DNA of 64,000 bases, from NCBI GenBank assembly GCA_025267735.1, contig CM046304.1, positions 26,291,381 to 26,355,380 of the forward strand, read 5' to 3'. Within the stretch, counting starts at the first letter, position 1, and the number at the start of each line of letters is the position of its first letter. Below the pieces are notes generated by a model. The model did no database searches and was not told the origin of the DNA. It worked only from the letters and a program-made list of their open reading frames with translations. The translations under genes were made by a program, and so were the position numbers. This document shows positions 22,326-55,580 of this stretch, in pieces. This DNA is from Mactra quadrangularis (lineage: Eukaryota > Mollusca > Bivalvia > Venerida > Mactridae).

Positions 22326-22361
22326 ATTATTTAAGTGTGCTGTGCCACATATAATAAAACA
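22326..22361 (+). other. ARF6: ARF6 5' UTR part of the first coding exon
   Basis: TTATTTGCAG at 22316-22325 is a good acceptor, followed by 36 non-coding bases before the ATG. At least one non-coding exon lies upstream. Confidence 0.7.
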
Positions 22362-42605
<20,244 letters not shown>

Positions 42606-43902
42606 TCATCTAACTCAATGTACATAGGAAATAAACTTATAGTGTATATATAAACAGTGAGACTACTTATATACATTCTTGACAGCGAGTTTTTATGAAC
42701 CTTGGTGCCTGAATGTGTCTAGGATAGCTTTTTTGTAGGGATGTATATATATATGATGAATTTTACTGAAGGAAAATATTAAAATAATACCAACAGAATA
42801 TACTGCAAGCTGATTCAACAAGTGTTCTTCTGAGCAGCTGTATAACTCGGATTTTTTTTACAAAATTATGAAAAATGCCTCATATTGCATTAGACAATAT
42901 TTATTTTTTGAGGCTTTTTTTTATTTAAAACCCCACTCTTGGTAGTATCAGATTTATAAATGAATGAATGAAATAGACTTGAAGGACATCTTGATGTGAT
43001 TACAATCCTGTGTTCATTGAGAAAAAATGGCAGAAAAGAGAACAGTTTCTGTACTTGGTGTATTTACAAGATTCAGGTCACAGTAGTCACAGAATGTTGA
43101 TGAGTGTACACAGAACTGAAAACTTTGACTTGATATTTAGTTTAGATTCTGTTTGTTTTTTTCTACATTGGGGGAAAAGGTCCGAGATGTTTCTCACTTC
43201 AGAAGGCGATGTTGTTTTAAGCATTCCATATTATATTAAATTGTTGTCATTGTCAAACAATTTTTTAATGAAATACTTTGAAATACTTTAGTATAGTGAT
43301 TGTTTTTTAGAGACAAAAATGCTTTAAATGCTAATACCAGTTAATGTCTGTGTAGTTTAATTAGAAGGGAAATGGCGCTTTTTTCAATGTTTGCAAGTAA
43401 TAAAAATAAACTGTCACAATTTGTAAATGTTGTATTGAAAGCACCCTTGATGTAATGGTTAATCTCACCTATGTTTGTGTAGTCAGATTTGTACTTGTAT
43501 TCTTAATAAAAATTTTGCCATAATTTTGGCTATTTAAAAATTCAACTTTTCAAAAATGTCATGAAAATTATGAATTGTAATTTTGGTATGTCTCACTAGC
43601 CACTCAGCGTTTTGTTGGATATGATTTTGTTTGATGGTTTTCAGCACACAGTGACCACTTTTTATGTGATATTAAATTGATAATGACATGTGCATTATGA
43701 CAGAAATTCATCCTCATTTTAATTAAATTTCATGCCTTAATTTTATATCAATTACACATTTTTTACTACCTAGTGTTTGGCATGCATACTATTCTAGTAC
43801 CATCATTTTTGTTTTTGGTTAACTTTTCAAAACAAGTTCATTTTCAATTGTTTAGGCTCATAACAAAAAGCATATGTGTGCATATTTTGATGACCTTTTC
43901 AA

Positions 43903-43946
43903 TGACCTTTGTGAAGGTCACCATTCAATGACCTTTGTGAAGGTCA
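43903..43946. promoter_or_regulatory. Two everted AGGTCA repeats (ER6-like) in tandem
   Basis: TGACCTTTGTGAAGGTCA occurs at 43903-43920 and again at 43929-43946. Each is two nuclear-receptor half-sites in everted orientation with a 6-bp spacer. An additional TGACCT lies at 43891. The 26-bp period shows a local duplication. The sequence match is exact; any regulatory role is inference. Confidence 0.4.
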
Positions 43947-45587
43947 CCATCATATTGGATAAAAGGTAGCATGGAATAAATGCTTAATTAATAAATTAAT
44001 TAATATGGTTTGGATTCATCAGTTAATTGTTTGATTGTTGAACTTATTTAACCTTTGTTATTTATTAGTTTTATCATGAAAGTCCTTATGCATTGTATAG
44101 AGTCTAGCATTGTGAGTTATATATAGATCAGATATATATACCAGAATACATAGAATTTTAATAAACTGTTGATAGCTGTCTTCTTGAATCTAATATTTCA
44201 ACATGCTATCCTTTCAAAACATTGGGTAGTGTGTTTTGTCATGAATTGTTGTAAACTTGGCATCAAACAAACATTAAGGTTTATACATTAGAGATTTTGC
44301 TTTCGTTAGTGAGTGTTTTAACCTGTATTTTATTTTCATTTGATGAAAACCAGTTTTTATTACCTTTTTCTGATTATCTATTTACCACAAATTCCTTTAA
44401 ACAGTCAATGGCAAAGTTCCATGCCTTTACTTGATTTTTTATGATTTATTCGGAATTCATTTACTGGATGAAATTGTGAGACTATAGATATTCAATAATT
44501 GGTGCAAATGTATTATAAAATTTAAGTTATGTATGTGCAAGACTCCAATTTTTATATAGCTTTGTGTAATGCTTATTTTATTTATAGTACATTAAAAACA
44601 TACACTTTGATTAAGAAAATAATTATTGTTATTATTACATTGATATCATAATTTAATGGTTGCATTTATTTGTATAGGCTTTGCTTATCAGTTACCTATA
44701 AATGAGTATAAATGTTATAGTTAATTGAATGAATGAATGTTATTGAAACCACTAAATGTTGCTGAAAACTTGAAAAATTGACATATTCTGGTATCAGAGT
44801 GTCTTAGTCATGTCCTCAACAAATTTTCCATTTCTTGATTCTTTTATTTTCCTCTAAAATATAACATGGTTGGTGATGTTAAATTTTTGTGACACATGTG
44901 TGGTCATTTCATGCTCTTGTATGAAAATGCTCATTTTTTTCTGAGCACATAATTTTGGTTGAAACCCATCATTTGTAAAGCTGTATTTGTCTACTTTTGA
45001 ATGGATTCAATGTATTTCCTTAGATATTATATGTAAATTTGTGATGATTGATTGAGATTTGTTGTATTGACTGTATTAGAAATTTGATGTAAATGTTTTT
45101 TTTAATTACTGCTCGCTTCATACATATAATGGCATTCTTTATAATATTTAATATTCTGTATGATTTATATTGTACATTTTGTTACACCAGGTCAAATCTG
45201 GTGATAGGTAAACATGTCTGTTTGTATGGTCTGTTAAAATTCTTGTTGTATGATGGAAGTAACCATGGTGATTTCTGCATGATAGTAAATTTTTATCTTT
45301 GAAATTATTAGTCTCTATGGTCATATTTGTTAAAGTGTTCTTGAAAAGATAGGAACAAATCTTTGTAAAAATGTAAAACTCTTGATTTAAAGATAAATAA
45401 TAGGAAGAATTTCTGTTTTCTTTGTAAAAACAGGAATATTCTTGTTGTTTTTTCGTAAAGAATTCAAAAATTTCTTGCTATCTTTATGAATGGTAAAACT
45501 ACTTGTTAGAAGAAATTAGAATGATGAAGTTAAAATACATTTTATATCTGGACATAAATGATACTTGTTTTTCGTATTGTCAATATT

Positions 45588-46131
45588 GACATGTATGTTT
45601 CTATGGACTTGTACATTTCTATGGACATGTATGTTTCTATGGACATGTTTGTTTCTATGGACATGTTTCTATGGACATGTATGTATTAGTGGACATGTGT
45701 GTTTCTATGGACATGTGTGTTTCTATGGACATGTGTGTTTCTATGGACATGTATGTATTAGTGGACATGTTTCTATGGACATGTGTGTTTCTATGGACAT
45801 GTATGTTTCTATGGACATGTATGTTTCTATGGACATGTATGTTTCTATTGACATGTATGTATTAGTGGACATGTTTCTATGGACATGTGTGTTTCTATGG
45901 ACATGTGTGTTTCTATGGACATGTGTGTTTCTATGGACATGTATGTTTCTATGGACATGTATGTTTCTATGGACATGTATGTATTAGTGGACATGTTTCT
46001 ATGGACATGTGTGTTTCTATGGACATGTGTGTTTCTATGGACATGTATGTTTCTAAGGACATGTATGTTTCTATGGACATGTATGTTTCTATGGACATGT
46101 ATGTTTCTATGGACATGTATTTATTAGTGGA
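45588..46131 (+). repeat. 18-bp minisatellite with higher-order structure
   Basis: About 30 units of ACATGTATGTTTCTATGG and variants (GTGTG for GTATG; ATTAGTGG in place of TTCTATGG). ATTAGTGG landmarks fall at 45685, 45757, 45861, 45983 and 46123, giving gaps of 72, 104, 122 and 140, that is 4x18 and then 14 plus 5, 6 and 7 times 18. The 14-bp shortened unit shifts frame. That is why several frames look open and encode repetitive MDMYVS-type strings; these are not genes. Confidence 0.93.
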
Positions 46132-49100
46132 CTATGTTTTGTTCATTGACAGTACTTTGTTACATGTTGTATTTGTACTTTACTGTATCAAAGTATAGTT
46201 TTCATGATAAACATGTTTCTTGCACTTTCCATGGTTTTATCTTCATTCATGATAATTATGGTTTTACTTTCACATTGTTTCTTATTTATCTTTTGTAAAA
46301 GTCTTTTTGTTTTGTCTTTCTCTTTGATGATCAATTGTATTAAAGCTACTGAAGTGATTCATTCAAACTGTAAACATCAAAGCATGATAATTGTACTTGA
46401 TTGCTTTGTAAAGAGGAAATAACGTTTTGTTCTTAAACATCAAACAATGATCAGTATAAATAATTTAGTTAAACATACTTAGTTTTCATTATAGGAAGAA
46501 GATAGTCAGTCTTGTTTAATTTGTGTCACTCAGGCTTGTGAATTTTTTCATGAGTCAGGGATGAAATATAATTTTACTATCCCATTATGCTTTACAATAT
46601 CAAGAGCATTGTCATAGAATTATACAACTTTGAGGAATTCAGCTTTGAGGTAAAAAGTCAGGGCAGCATATTGTCAAAAATCTTACAACTAAAAACCAAT
46701 TCAATATAGAAGGATTTATTACTAAATTAGTCTAAAGACAGTTGATGTTAATTGATTGTATGAGAGCAGAGCCCTGGTGATTTTAGTTATAGATATTCCA
46801 TGGACAGTGTAAAACATGTTAGTTAATGAAAATATACTTATACAGAAACTATTTCTCCAAAGGGGGGTAAATCTTGTGTACAGGAATATAGATTTTAATT
46901 TTAATTGTTTTACATTTGTTTAAAATGTATTAACTGTTTATTGTATACATACATTATAATGTCTACTGTTCTCTATGGTGATGTCTTGTCTATACATGTA
47001 TACATTATGCCTGTTTAATTTTTTTTCAAGTTTTTTTAGTAGGTTTTTTTGCAATATTTTGTGGTCAGATGTAAATTTATCTTGCATTTATTGTTTTTGA
47101 TTGTGTTATAGAATGTAAAGTGTTTGTTTGTTTGTTTTTACGACAATTTGACTCAGCTTTGTAACATACATGTATTTATGGACTTTTTAAAAAAACAAAT
47201 GTGTCATAGTTCATATTGACAGTGTCAGCTGGCAATTTTTGCATAAATTCTAATTTTGCGGCGTATCTGTATTAGCTAAAATGACATTGCTGTGTAACCT
47301 TTGAAATTAATTATTTAACCTGGCTGTATTACCAATACAGTATCAAAGTGAAATAAACGTCAAAATGAACTGAAGACATGTTATAAGAATGCTATATAAT
47401 ATGCTATAAGTATCAATAAGTCCAGTTTATTGAAAGTGGTCACATGACTTGTAAGTAACTCGGAATTTGCAGCAAACAGTTTACTGTATGAATAAATGTT
47501 TTTAATGTATGAATATATGTACTTTGTTTATCATAGGGAAGCTTTAAATGATGGTTTTCTGTAAATTGTAACTAGTGAACAAAAGTTCAGAAATATATTG
47601 TATTTATTAAGGTTATTACTAGTTTCTGTCTTTTCAACAAAAACGATTTTCCTTAATCTGTTGAAAGCCTTCTGAATGTTTATACAAAGTGTTGCATTTG
47701 AGGAAGTCTTAACAAACTGCTAAATTTTGGTGACAAATGCTGTTAATTAAATTGAGATTTAGGGAAGTTATATTAATTAATACAAGTTGATTGAAATGAG
47801 TCTTTATAAGAATTTCGTTTCAAAGGAAATTGTGTTGCAAGGGCCATGTTATCTTAGTTCTGAAGTCTGAAATATTTTGTATGTGATATTTATTTGTTTT
47901 GCTGCATGGTTATGAAATTGAATATGTTAATAACTGGCAAGTTCTTACTTTTATATTTGAATTATTTTATTGAGAACTTACAATACTGATTATTTTTCAC
48001 TGACTTTAAAACTGACAACAATGTTTATCGGTATATGAGAGTGTGGCTGCAAATTAATGAATACATACACTTTTTCAATAAACATTCTAAAATCAGTTAA
48101 TTTAACCTGTACACTGTTGTTTGTTTTCATTTTATCTATAGCAATTGAATCAGATTACTTGTACCCATATGTGATAAAAGTTCATTGACAGCTCTGTAGG
48201 TTGAGTGGTTTGAATATAGAACTATAATTGGTTTGGAACTACTTGCACTATAGAATCTCCTAAGGTTGTATTGTTCTAAGGTATGGGAAATTTCTAACTT
48301 AAATAATGTACCAAAGTGGATATTAATACAGCAGCTAAAATGAATGCACCCCAGTTTGTAATGAACTTTTTTGAATGTGTACCATACATGCTTAGGCTTG
48401 TATCATTTCACACTGAACCCACTAATTGTTGTATTTGTCCTTTGAAATATTTTTAAGAGTTGATCAGACCAGTCTCATTTAACCAGTATGTATGTATGTT
48501 TTTTTTCTTGTGATTTTTTGAGAACTTGGTGTGTACATTTTACATAATATTGAATGAAACTGTTTAAATATGAATATCACCATGTTCCAAATATCCTTAG
48601 TTTACCAATTCAACATAATTAGTATAAGTTACAGTTTTGCTGCTTGAATTTTTATTGGAATATTGTAAAAACCAAGTGCTAAGTGTTAGTCTAAAATATT
48701 GATTTTTTTGTTGATGAAATATGTCTGTAGTTTATGTATGAGGTGTGATTGTTTGTTATATCAAATGCTCCCATCTTTAGTTACTTTCACCATTTAAATT
48801 ATTATTAGTTGGACCAAACAAAACCCTGAAACATAATTTATTTATCAATATTTTGTAGTTACATTTTGCTTTGTCTTGTACATGCAACTTGGTTATGGTT
48901 AGAATAACATTGCTTTATTTAGTTTTAAAATAATTGTGTATTTAATGTGTTCTTGGTTAAGCTTGCTTATATTGTCCATAGACAAATTAGCCCACTTTAG
49001 TAACTGCTCTGTTATAATCTGATTTAGTTATGGAACACAGATACAGGATTATTTAAGAATTTAGGATTTTCAAAATCCAAAAATGTCCTAAATTTCAATA

Positions 49101-50819
49101 CATACATGCACATTTTACTACATAGGAATGAATTGCATAAATATTTGAGTTCAGATTTTTTTCAAAAATTTTAGCGGGCACCTATGATTGCAAAAAAATG
49201 TGTAAATTGTGTTTTTGTCTCCAGTCAAGGTCTCTGGTCAATGTGAACAAACTATGATTCATTCCAGGAATTATAACATACACACATACCCACAGTTCAG
49301 TTATAGATAGTGTTTTAGCTAGGAGCACCTTTATTATAGATATAATATATTACAATAATTATTAAAACAGTAATTATCTTACCTTTACTTCAGACTGCTG
49401 ATTGGAATTTAGTATCACTATAAAATCATTATGTACTCTCTCTCACATTAAGGAAAGAACTCTTTTCTACTTATATAATTGAATATTTGGTGTTTTAAAA
49501 TTAACCAAGTTCTTTATAGCAACAGTTAGGTATGGTAATCTTTGTATATGAACTCTGAATTACTGAGGTGCAAAGGTTTTAGCTCATAACACCAAATTTA
49601 AGATTTTGTATAAAGATTTCTATTATCAGTTTCTCTTAAAAGAATTCTTAGCATTCTGATAAATTTACTATATTAACGTCTTGGTAGAATAATTTAGAAT
49701 AATAATTGTGCAAGGTTTATGTGTAATATTATAAATTTAGAAAATGTTTTTGTTGCAATATTTTTGACTACATATAATTTGATTAAATGTTTAATCCAAG
49801 CCCTGTGACATTTAGTCTTATATCAAATACCTATACCTTTTTAAAAAGTACAAAACTGTATCAAATTATCTCCCTTGATTAATTTTGATACATTGAAAAT
49901 ATACTTATGTAGCCAAGTTTTTTATCATGATTAGCTTACGATAGAGACTGTTAAGATACTACACCAAATACTTCTTGTTTTGATCGTTTTAGTTGTCAGT
50001 CAGTTATATGAACTTATTCATGTATAATTAATTATCAGTTTTGTGCATTCCTTTTTATATTCCAATAACACGACAATTGTTTCCACCCACTTTCTATGGT
50101 CATAAGAATTAAGATCATTTTGTATGAACAAAACTCCTTTTAGCCTTTTTGTTATTATTATTTGGCCATTGTTCGACAGAAAAGGCGTATATGATATTTC
50201 TGCATGTCTAATGATGAGTTTAAAAAAAGGTTTGGCCAAGAATTTTTATATATTAGGATATTCTATTTTTTTTAAAGTCAATATAATTGTTATTTTTGAC
50301 CACTGGTCCAAATTAAATGCAGTGTTTTTTAATGATACATGTTGCATTATAATTTTGTTGTATGTCCAAAACTACCATGAACTGAGTGTTTTTAATTGGT
50401 GATTGTAGAAGATGAATGGATTTTTACCATGTATGAAGAAAAAAAATGTCTGAATGAACCTCATTTGACTTAGAAAATTGGATATTTTTATTATTTTGTC
50501 AAAAATTTAAGATAACTTCAAAACAGAATCCTAACCCCCACCTTGGTGTAACCTTAGATTTTAAAACCTCCACCTTAGTTATTATGTTTTTAGCTTTCCT
50601 GCTAACAGTGGCATGAAATCTTATAACTGAGTACATTACCTTGTCTTATTACTTTATTTTGATTGTGTAGTTTATTATTTACTTTCATGTATCTTATTAT
50701 TCGTGTTAATGAGTTATTGCCCTTTGTGTTTTTAGAAGAAAAAATGCTGGTATATTACAGATATTGTCAAGTTATACCATCATTATGAAATTTGTAATCA
50801 TCTATTGTTAATATATGCA

Positions 50820-50825
50820 AATAAA
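50820..50825 (+). terminator. ARF6: Candidate distal poly(A) signal of ARF6
   Basis: AATAAA followed within about 25 bp by TTGGTTTTCTTGTGTTTGGT, a classic downstream GU-rich element. The T-rich bias of the plus strand ends here. Confidence 0.6.
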
Positions 50826-51424
50826 GAATAAGAAATTATATACTTGGTTTTCTTGTGTTTGGTGTTTATTCTGTCTTTTTTAGTGTTTAATTTCATATGT
50901 ATGTATCAATAGGTTAATACATAACTAGTTTTGGGTACTTCTTATTTACATGTAGTAAGACTAGTTTTCCTTAACCCATTGATATGTTGTGATTTCTTTA
51001 CCTCTGAGAGGCATAGGCAATGTCTAAAGTTTGGCATCAGGAATCGAGATTTGAATGAAGGAAAATGCATTCTCCTTACTAGTCTTAGAAGAATTTTCTG
51101 ATTCCTGTGAATTTAGTGATGAGTACAGTTGCATGTTTAAATGCTAACAAACATTCTGACCGGCAATTACTTGCTATCTAAAACATATGCTTTGGCTGGA
51201 AGTCTTGCTATAAGTTTCAAGTATCAGGACTTAACAAAAAAACTGTAGTAAACTTTAAAATAAAATAAACATGTACTCATTTACAGTACATATAACATAT
51301 AAAAATCTGCTCTGTTCTTAAGTACACGTACTGAAACTAAGAGAACATAACTAGCAGCTTTTGCTTCTCCAAGAATATCCATCCTTACAGTTAATGACAG
51401 TTTTAGGCTAACTGCAGGTGAGTT

Positions 51425-51530
51425 GTATAGATATATCTAGCCTGTCGAGGAACAGTGAGTAGGTTGACTGATCGCCTTGATTTAACCTATGCAATGTGTA
51501 GTAAGGGCATTAAATCCAGCTAAAAACTAT
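51425..51530 (+). repeat. SINE-B 3' fragment
   Basis: CCTGTCGAGGAACAGTGAGT and AGGTTGACTGATC, then TTAAATCCAGCTAAAAA, match the SINE-B tail. Confidence 0.6.
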
Positions 51531-51730
51531 ATAGATGCATATTGCAAGTCTTAAAACTGTTCCATTGCATTTCCAGACCATATATAATATACTATACCTA
51601 CATGGTATTGTACTAGTCAATTCAAAACTGCACTAAGGTAAGTGGCATATCAAAAACAACTCTACCACGCAAGAACATTACAACAAGCTTCCAGAACTCC
51701 AACATATTGATTGACCTGCTATATCTACAA

Positions 51731-53613
51731 GGGGTGTTCCAGTAAATCGTTGACTCTGTTGCGAAAAAAGTATGCGCAACTTTAGCTCCAACTTTTAACT
51801 GCCATTAAATACATGTGTTGTGAGTAAGTATGCTAATTTTTTAGATGGTTAATTTAAAACTAAATGTTTTGCTTCAATTTATAAGACACTAGGTATGAAA
51901 ACGCGGCGCAAGGCAACATCATATTAAGACGTCAGGTCTATGAAATAAGTTTTATTCACTCTCCAAATTCGCCTTGTTGTGAATGGTGACATATACAGAC
52001 AATGTATTTACTTCATATTTACTTCACAAATTTGTTTTTGTTTAAATTTTGTTGCAAAATTGTTACATCAGTCTCCAAATAACAACTTATGGTCAATGAT
52101 ATAGTGGACCACGGGTTAAGTATACAACTTACTTTTGAATAACATTTTCAGTTGTTTTTGGTACGATAAATTCAGTGGCTATATGGCATAACTTTTCTAC
52201 CATTATGTAGTATGCACAAGGTATACTTAATGATTCCTTTCGTCTGTCTGTGTGTTTGAATTCAAATTTATACCCATCCATGTTGTGCCAGGCTGATTAT
52301 GAAACTGAGTTGCAATAACATAGACTCAATCTTGTCCTGACGTCACCTTATCTCGTTGATGTCACATTTTTGTGTTTCAGTTCAAATTCGTATTGCACTA
52401 TTGTGTACATATTCTATGATCTGAGATTTGGTGTGACAATACACTTAACAACTTTTCTAAGTATACAGCTATATATTTGGTCATAACTGGGTTGATACGT
52501 AAGCTATTGGTATAAAATTTGAAGAAAATTTTCATCAAATAGTATCTTATTTATTAGCAAAAACGAAGAATAAATTGAAAACTAACTGACTTCTTATAAG
52601 CAGTAACAATATTGGTACCAACAAAGTACAAATGGCCACCTTCAGCTCGTATAACCGCAAGAAACCTTGCTCAAATTGAGATTATATCTATACTATTAAA
52701 TTTGCGAGTTTCCTGTTTTGTGGAAGAAACTGCGAAGCTTTGAATAAATCTTTTGTTTGTCGCTGGAGCACCTATATACCGGCATATCAAGTTGACAATT
52801 CTTTTTTGACAAAGCCTCTTGATTTTTGCAAAAACTGCCAAAAATCAACACAAATAGTAGGGTTTTTTGTGTGTCTAAAAATAGTTCTAGATAAAACTAG
52901 AAATAAACACGTCAAACCAAACTCCCTGCAGCGGTTATCTCCCTTTATCAAATCAATAACCACTGTCACCACAAGTAAAATTCGAGTTTGATTCTCGACA
53001 TGAAGTAAAATATTTCTGATCTTTACTGAATCGAATGTAATCACATGACTGTAACTGCTGTATTAACATGGGGAATCACCCAGAATACGTGCAACCTTCT
53101 TGCCATTTTTTGAATATTCACCAAGCATGCGTTCTTTGTTCTCGAAATAATACCCATAAACGGCATACTCACCATGCTTTTTAAACATGCCTGTTTCGAG
53201 GAACAGTTTCGAGAACTGTCATTACCTAAAGCCCGTGCTTGCACGGGCTCCCATCTAGTAGCTCTTAATGATATCCTGTGGGCATCATAGTCTATTTTGG
53301 CGTCATGTCGCCATACGACGTCTTCTCTGCCTTAGCAGATCTTAAACACTTCTGGTTTGCTCAAACTTTCTAAAAAGTTTCATCACAGTCAAAGGGTTAC
53401 GCTTGAAATTACGGGCAACCTGAAAAATGGTTTCACTTTGTCATGATTGTTGGAGGTTTCTGCATTGCAGCTATGCTTAGAGTGTCTCATTGATGAATAT
53501 GATGCGAGCAAGACATAAGTTAGCAATCCAATTCAATTTACCTCTCTTATTGATGAACCAGCATGTTTCATTCTGATAGCCCGGCATTTTTCTTCCAAGC
53601 TAATTCGTTTCAT
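51731..53613 (-). mobile_element. Decayed Tc1-like transposon remnant (one terminus found)
   Basis: A TA then CAAGGGGTGTTCCAGTAAAT terminus lies at about 51725-51747. On the minus strand from 53613 the transposase N-terminus reads MKRISLEEKCRAIRMKHAGS, then VARNFKRNPLTVMKLFRKFE with QTRSV and an Arg-rich RQRRRRMAT, the Tc1 paired HTH region. The C-terminus, FLAVIRAEGGH, is at about 52686-52612. Stops and frameshifts are frequent and the DDE core is absent between them. The opposite terminus was not found, so the right limit is the last recognisable codon. Confidence 0.7.
52687..53258 (+). mobile_element. Helitron-like non-autonomous element inserted in the Tc1 remnant
   Basis: The 572-bp unit starts TCTATACTATTAAATTTGCG and ends with a perfect hairpin GCCCGTGCTTGCACGGGC, then TCCCAT, then CTAG. 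It has A immediately 5' and T immediately 3', with no target duplication. These are the textbook Helitron terminal features (5' TC, 3' hairpin plus CTRR, A/T target). It separates the N- and C-terminal parts of the decayed Tc1 transposase. Two 83-85 codon frames inside are unconserved. Confidence 0.75.
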
Positions 53614-54730
53614 GTATACGGCTTGTGAAAGTTTAGATGTTCTTTCTAAGTGTAAATCGCTATAGATGTCGCCATGTACAAAATAAATGTGTAAATGATA
53701 TCCGTTTGGCTTATACGAGTAAAACGCACGAAATGCACATGCATCTTGAAAGTCGGTAACTGCATGGTGGATATTGACATATTTAGTGTCACATGAAAGA
53801 TATCGTAACCCATAGTTGACTCACAAAATTTCGTTTAAATACTTTAACAACTGTTGAAATTATCTGCAGGGGAAATGTGTACTTAGAAAAGTTTTTAAGT
53901 GTATATTGATAATATCTGCGAATGTCTATGTAAAAATAAAATGCAATTTAAAAGTATAAGTTTAAATTTTGCTGTTCACTTGAACTCAGTATGAATGAAT
54001 ATACAAGTGTATAAGTGGTTGCGCCGCATGCACATACCTTGTATTAGTTAAACATTAAAATGACGCCTTTAATGCAAGTTCTTATCTAGGTCAAAGGCCT
54101 AATTTGTATAAAAATATGACTAACAAACATTCTTGTAAATTATGATCATCATGACATTGTGTTGTAAAGAAAGAAAGTTATGGACAAAGTACACAATTTA
54201 CTGGGAAAAAAAACTGACCTCCCATAGCAAACTTAAGATTGAACATTGAGGTTCAGTGACTCACCTGAACAATTTTTTCAATATCTAGCTCAAAAAATCA
54301 TTTTTATGGAAAAAATATTTAAAAAAAAGATTCATCCTATGATGTTACTTGTATAATATTTTCTAGTTTATTTAACATGATTTTTATTTATCTGTTAAGG
54401 AATGTAATGAGAAGGAAAACTCATTTCTTGTGAACTGTGTAATAGAAGGACAAGATAAACAGTCTGATGCTGTATTCAAATCTACAATCTGTCAGGAAGC
54501 ATATAGCTCTACAATCTGAACTAATTGGATATAGTTTTGTTAACTATAAGATAACTCAAAATGAGCAATGAAAGAAACTGTATATGTTTTAGTATTGAGA
54601 GACCAGTGAGATTGGTTTTAACATGTACTCCCTACATACGTATTGGCTGGACAGTTCAATAAACGAGACACTTAAAAAAGCTGTTTTTAAAGCAAGTTTT
54701 GTTATTTAATTCATCTGTATATTTAGTTCA

Positions 54731-54810
54731 TGTTGAGGGTTGCCCGCAAGACTATAACTTGCTCTTTAATGCAATGCACTTACTACAGTATTGTGGGCAA
54801 CCCTCGATGT
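54731..54810. mobile_element. GAGGGTTGCCC-end mini-MITE (copy 2)
   Basis: Ends TTGAGGGTTGCCCGCAA and, inverted, TCGAGGGTTGCCCACAA bracket about 40 bp of interior. It matches 41636-41720 along its length. Confidence 0.68.
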
Positions 54811-54838
54811 ATGTTTAAATTACTTGTTTGTAATATTC

Positions 54839-54912
54839 GTCCGCGTGATTAGCTCGGTTATGAGTATGACTTGTAAGCAGAAGGTTGTGGGTTCAATCCT
54901 TGCATCACACTA
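54839..54912 (+). repeat. tRNA-like sequence (SINE head fragment, not a functional tRNA)
   Basis: GCGTGATTAGCTCGGTTATG and GGTTGTGGGTTCAATCCTTG look like A- and B-boxes, and the outer GCGTGAT/ATCACAC partly pairs. The anticodon stem does not pair convincingly, so a genuine tRNA gene is unlikely. Confidence 0.45.
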
Positions 54913-55580
54913 ACTTTTTCTTTTCTTATTACTAACTGTCAAGTTCAAACCATTTTGTTTTGAAGATACAAATTAACGTAACAGATAGTTTAAATTAATT
55001 ACTTTTGACAGTCTAGGTTCCTGCACATTCACAAACTTGACAGCATTATTCCAGGCCCCAGTTTCACAAACAAACTTATGTACGAACTCAATAACAGACT
55101 CAAGTGTTCTTGGCCTCTCAATAGCATGTAAAAGTAGTTGGAATGGCTGTTATAAGATGATCATAATAATGAAAATTTATAAAATGTATCAACATAAAAT
55201 ATCATGGGTTTTATTATAAACTTAAAGCCACAAACTCAATTTTCACTTGAGACTAAACTCAACCGTTCAATAACAGACTCAATTCAATACAATTGAATTA
55301 AACCTTATCCAAACATGTAAGTCAGTTTTATTTTATATACATGTAATATAGCTTTTAAATCACTATTGTGGTTTCTAATGATACTACATTTGTTGTAAGA
55401 TTGATTAAATGAGTAAAAAACTATGATCAAAACATAGCATTGAGTTTGAGTACAAACTTGAGTTTTTTGTCAAACTGGGGCCTGGTTATCAGATTTCTAG
55501 TGTATATCAATAAAAATCCATAGATTTTGTCACTCTCTTAAGAATGAAATCAAATGGTGCAATGTAATTATATTGATTTA

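Larger units (their letters stand above)
42606..50840 (+). other. ARF6: ARF6 3' UTR, up to 8.2 kb (inferred)
   Basis: The plus strand stays T-rich and non-coding from the stop to an AATAAA at 50820-50825, which is followed by a T/G-rich tract. Numerous AATAAA words before it could give shorter transcripts. Contents are paired AGGTCA everted repeats at 43903 and an 18-bp minisatellite at 45588. Otherwise it is featureless. Confidence 0.5.

Noticed and set aside
45565..46198. Several overlapping open frames encoding repetitive FLWTCM / MDMYVS / YGHVCF strings
   Set aside because: All are translations of one 18-bp minisatellite whose period is a multiple of three, so every frame stays open.
52740..53044. 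Two opposing 83-85 codon frames
   Set aside because: They are contained in the Helitron-like element, overlap each other on opposite strands and match no family I know.
54839..54912. A possible tRNA gene
   Set aside because: B-box-like sequence is present, but the anticodon stem does not pair and the acceptor stem has a mismatch. It is more likely a SINE-derived head.
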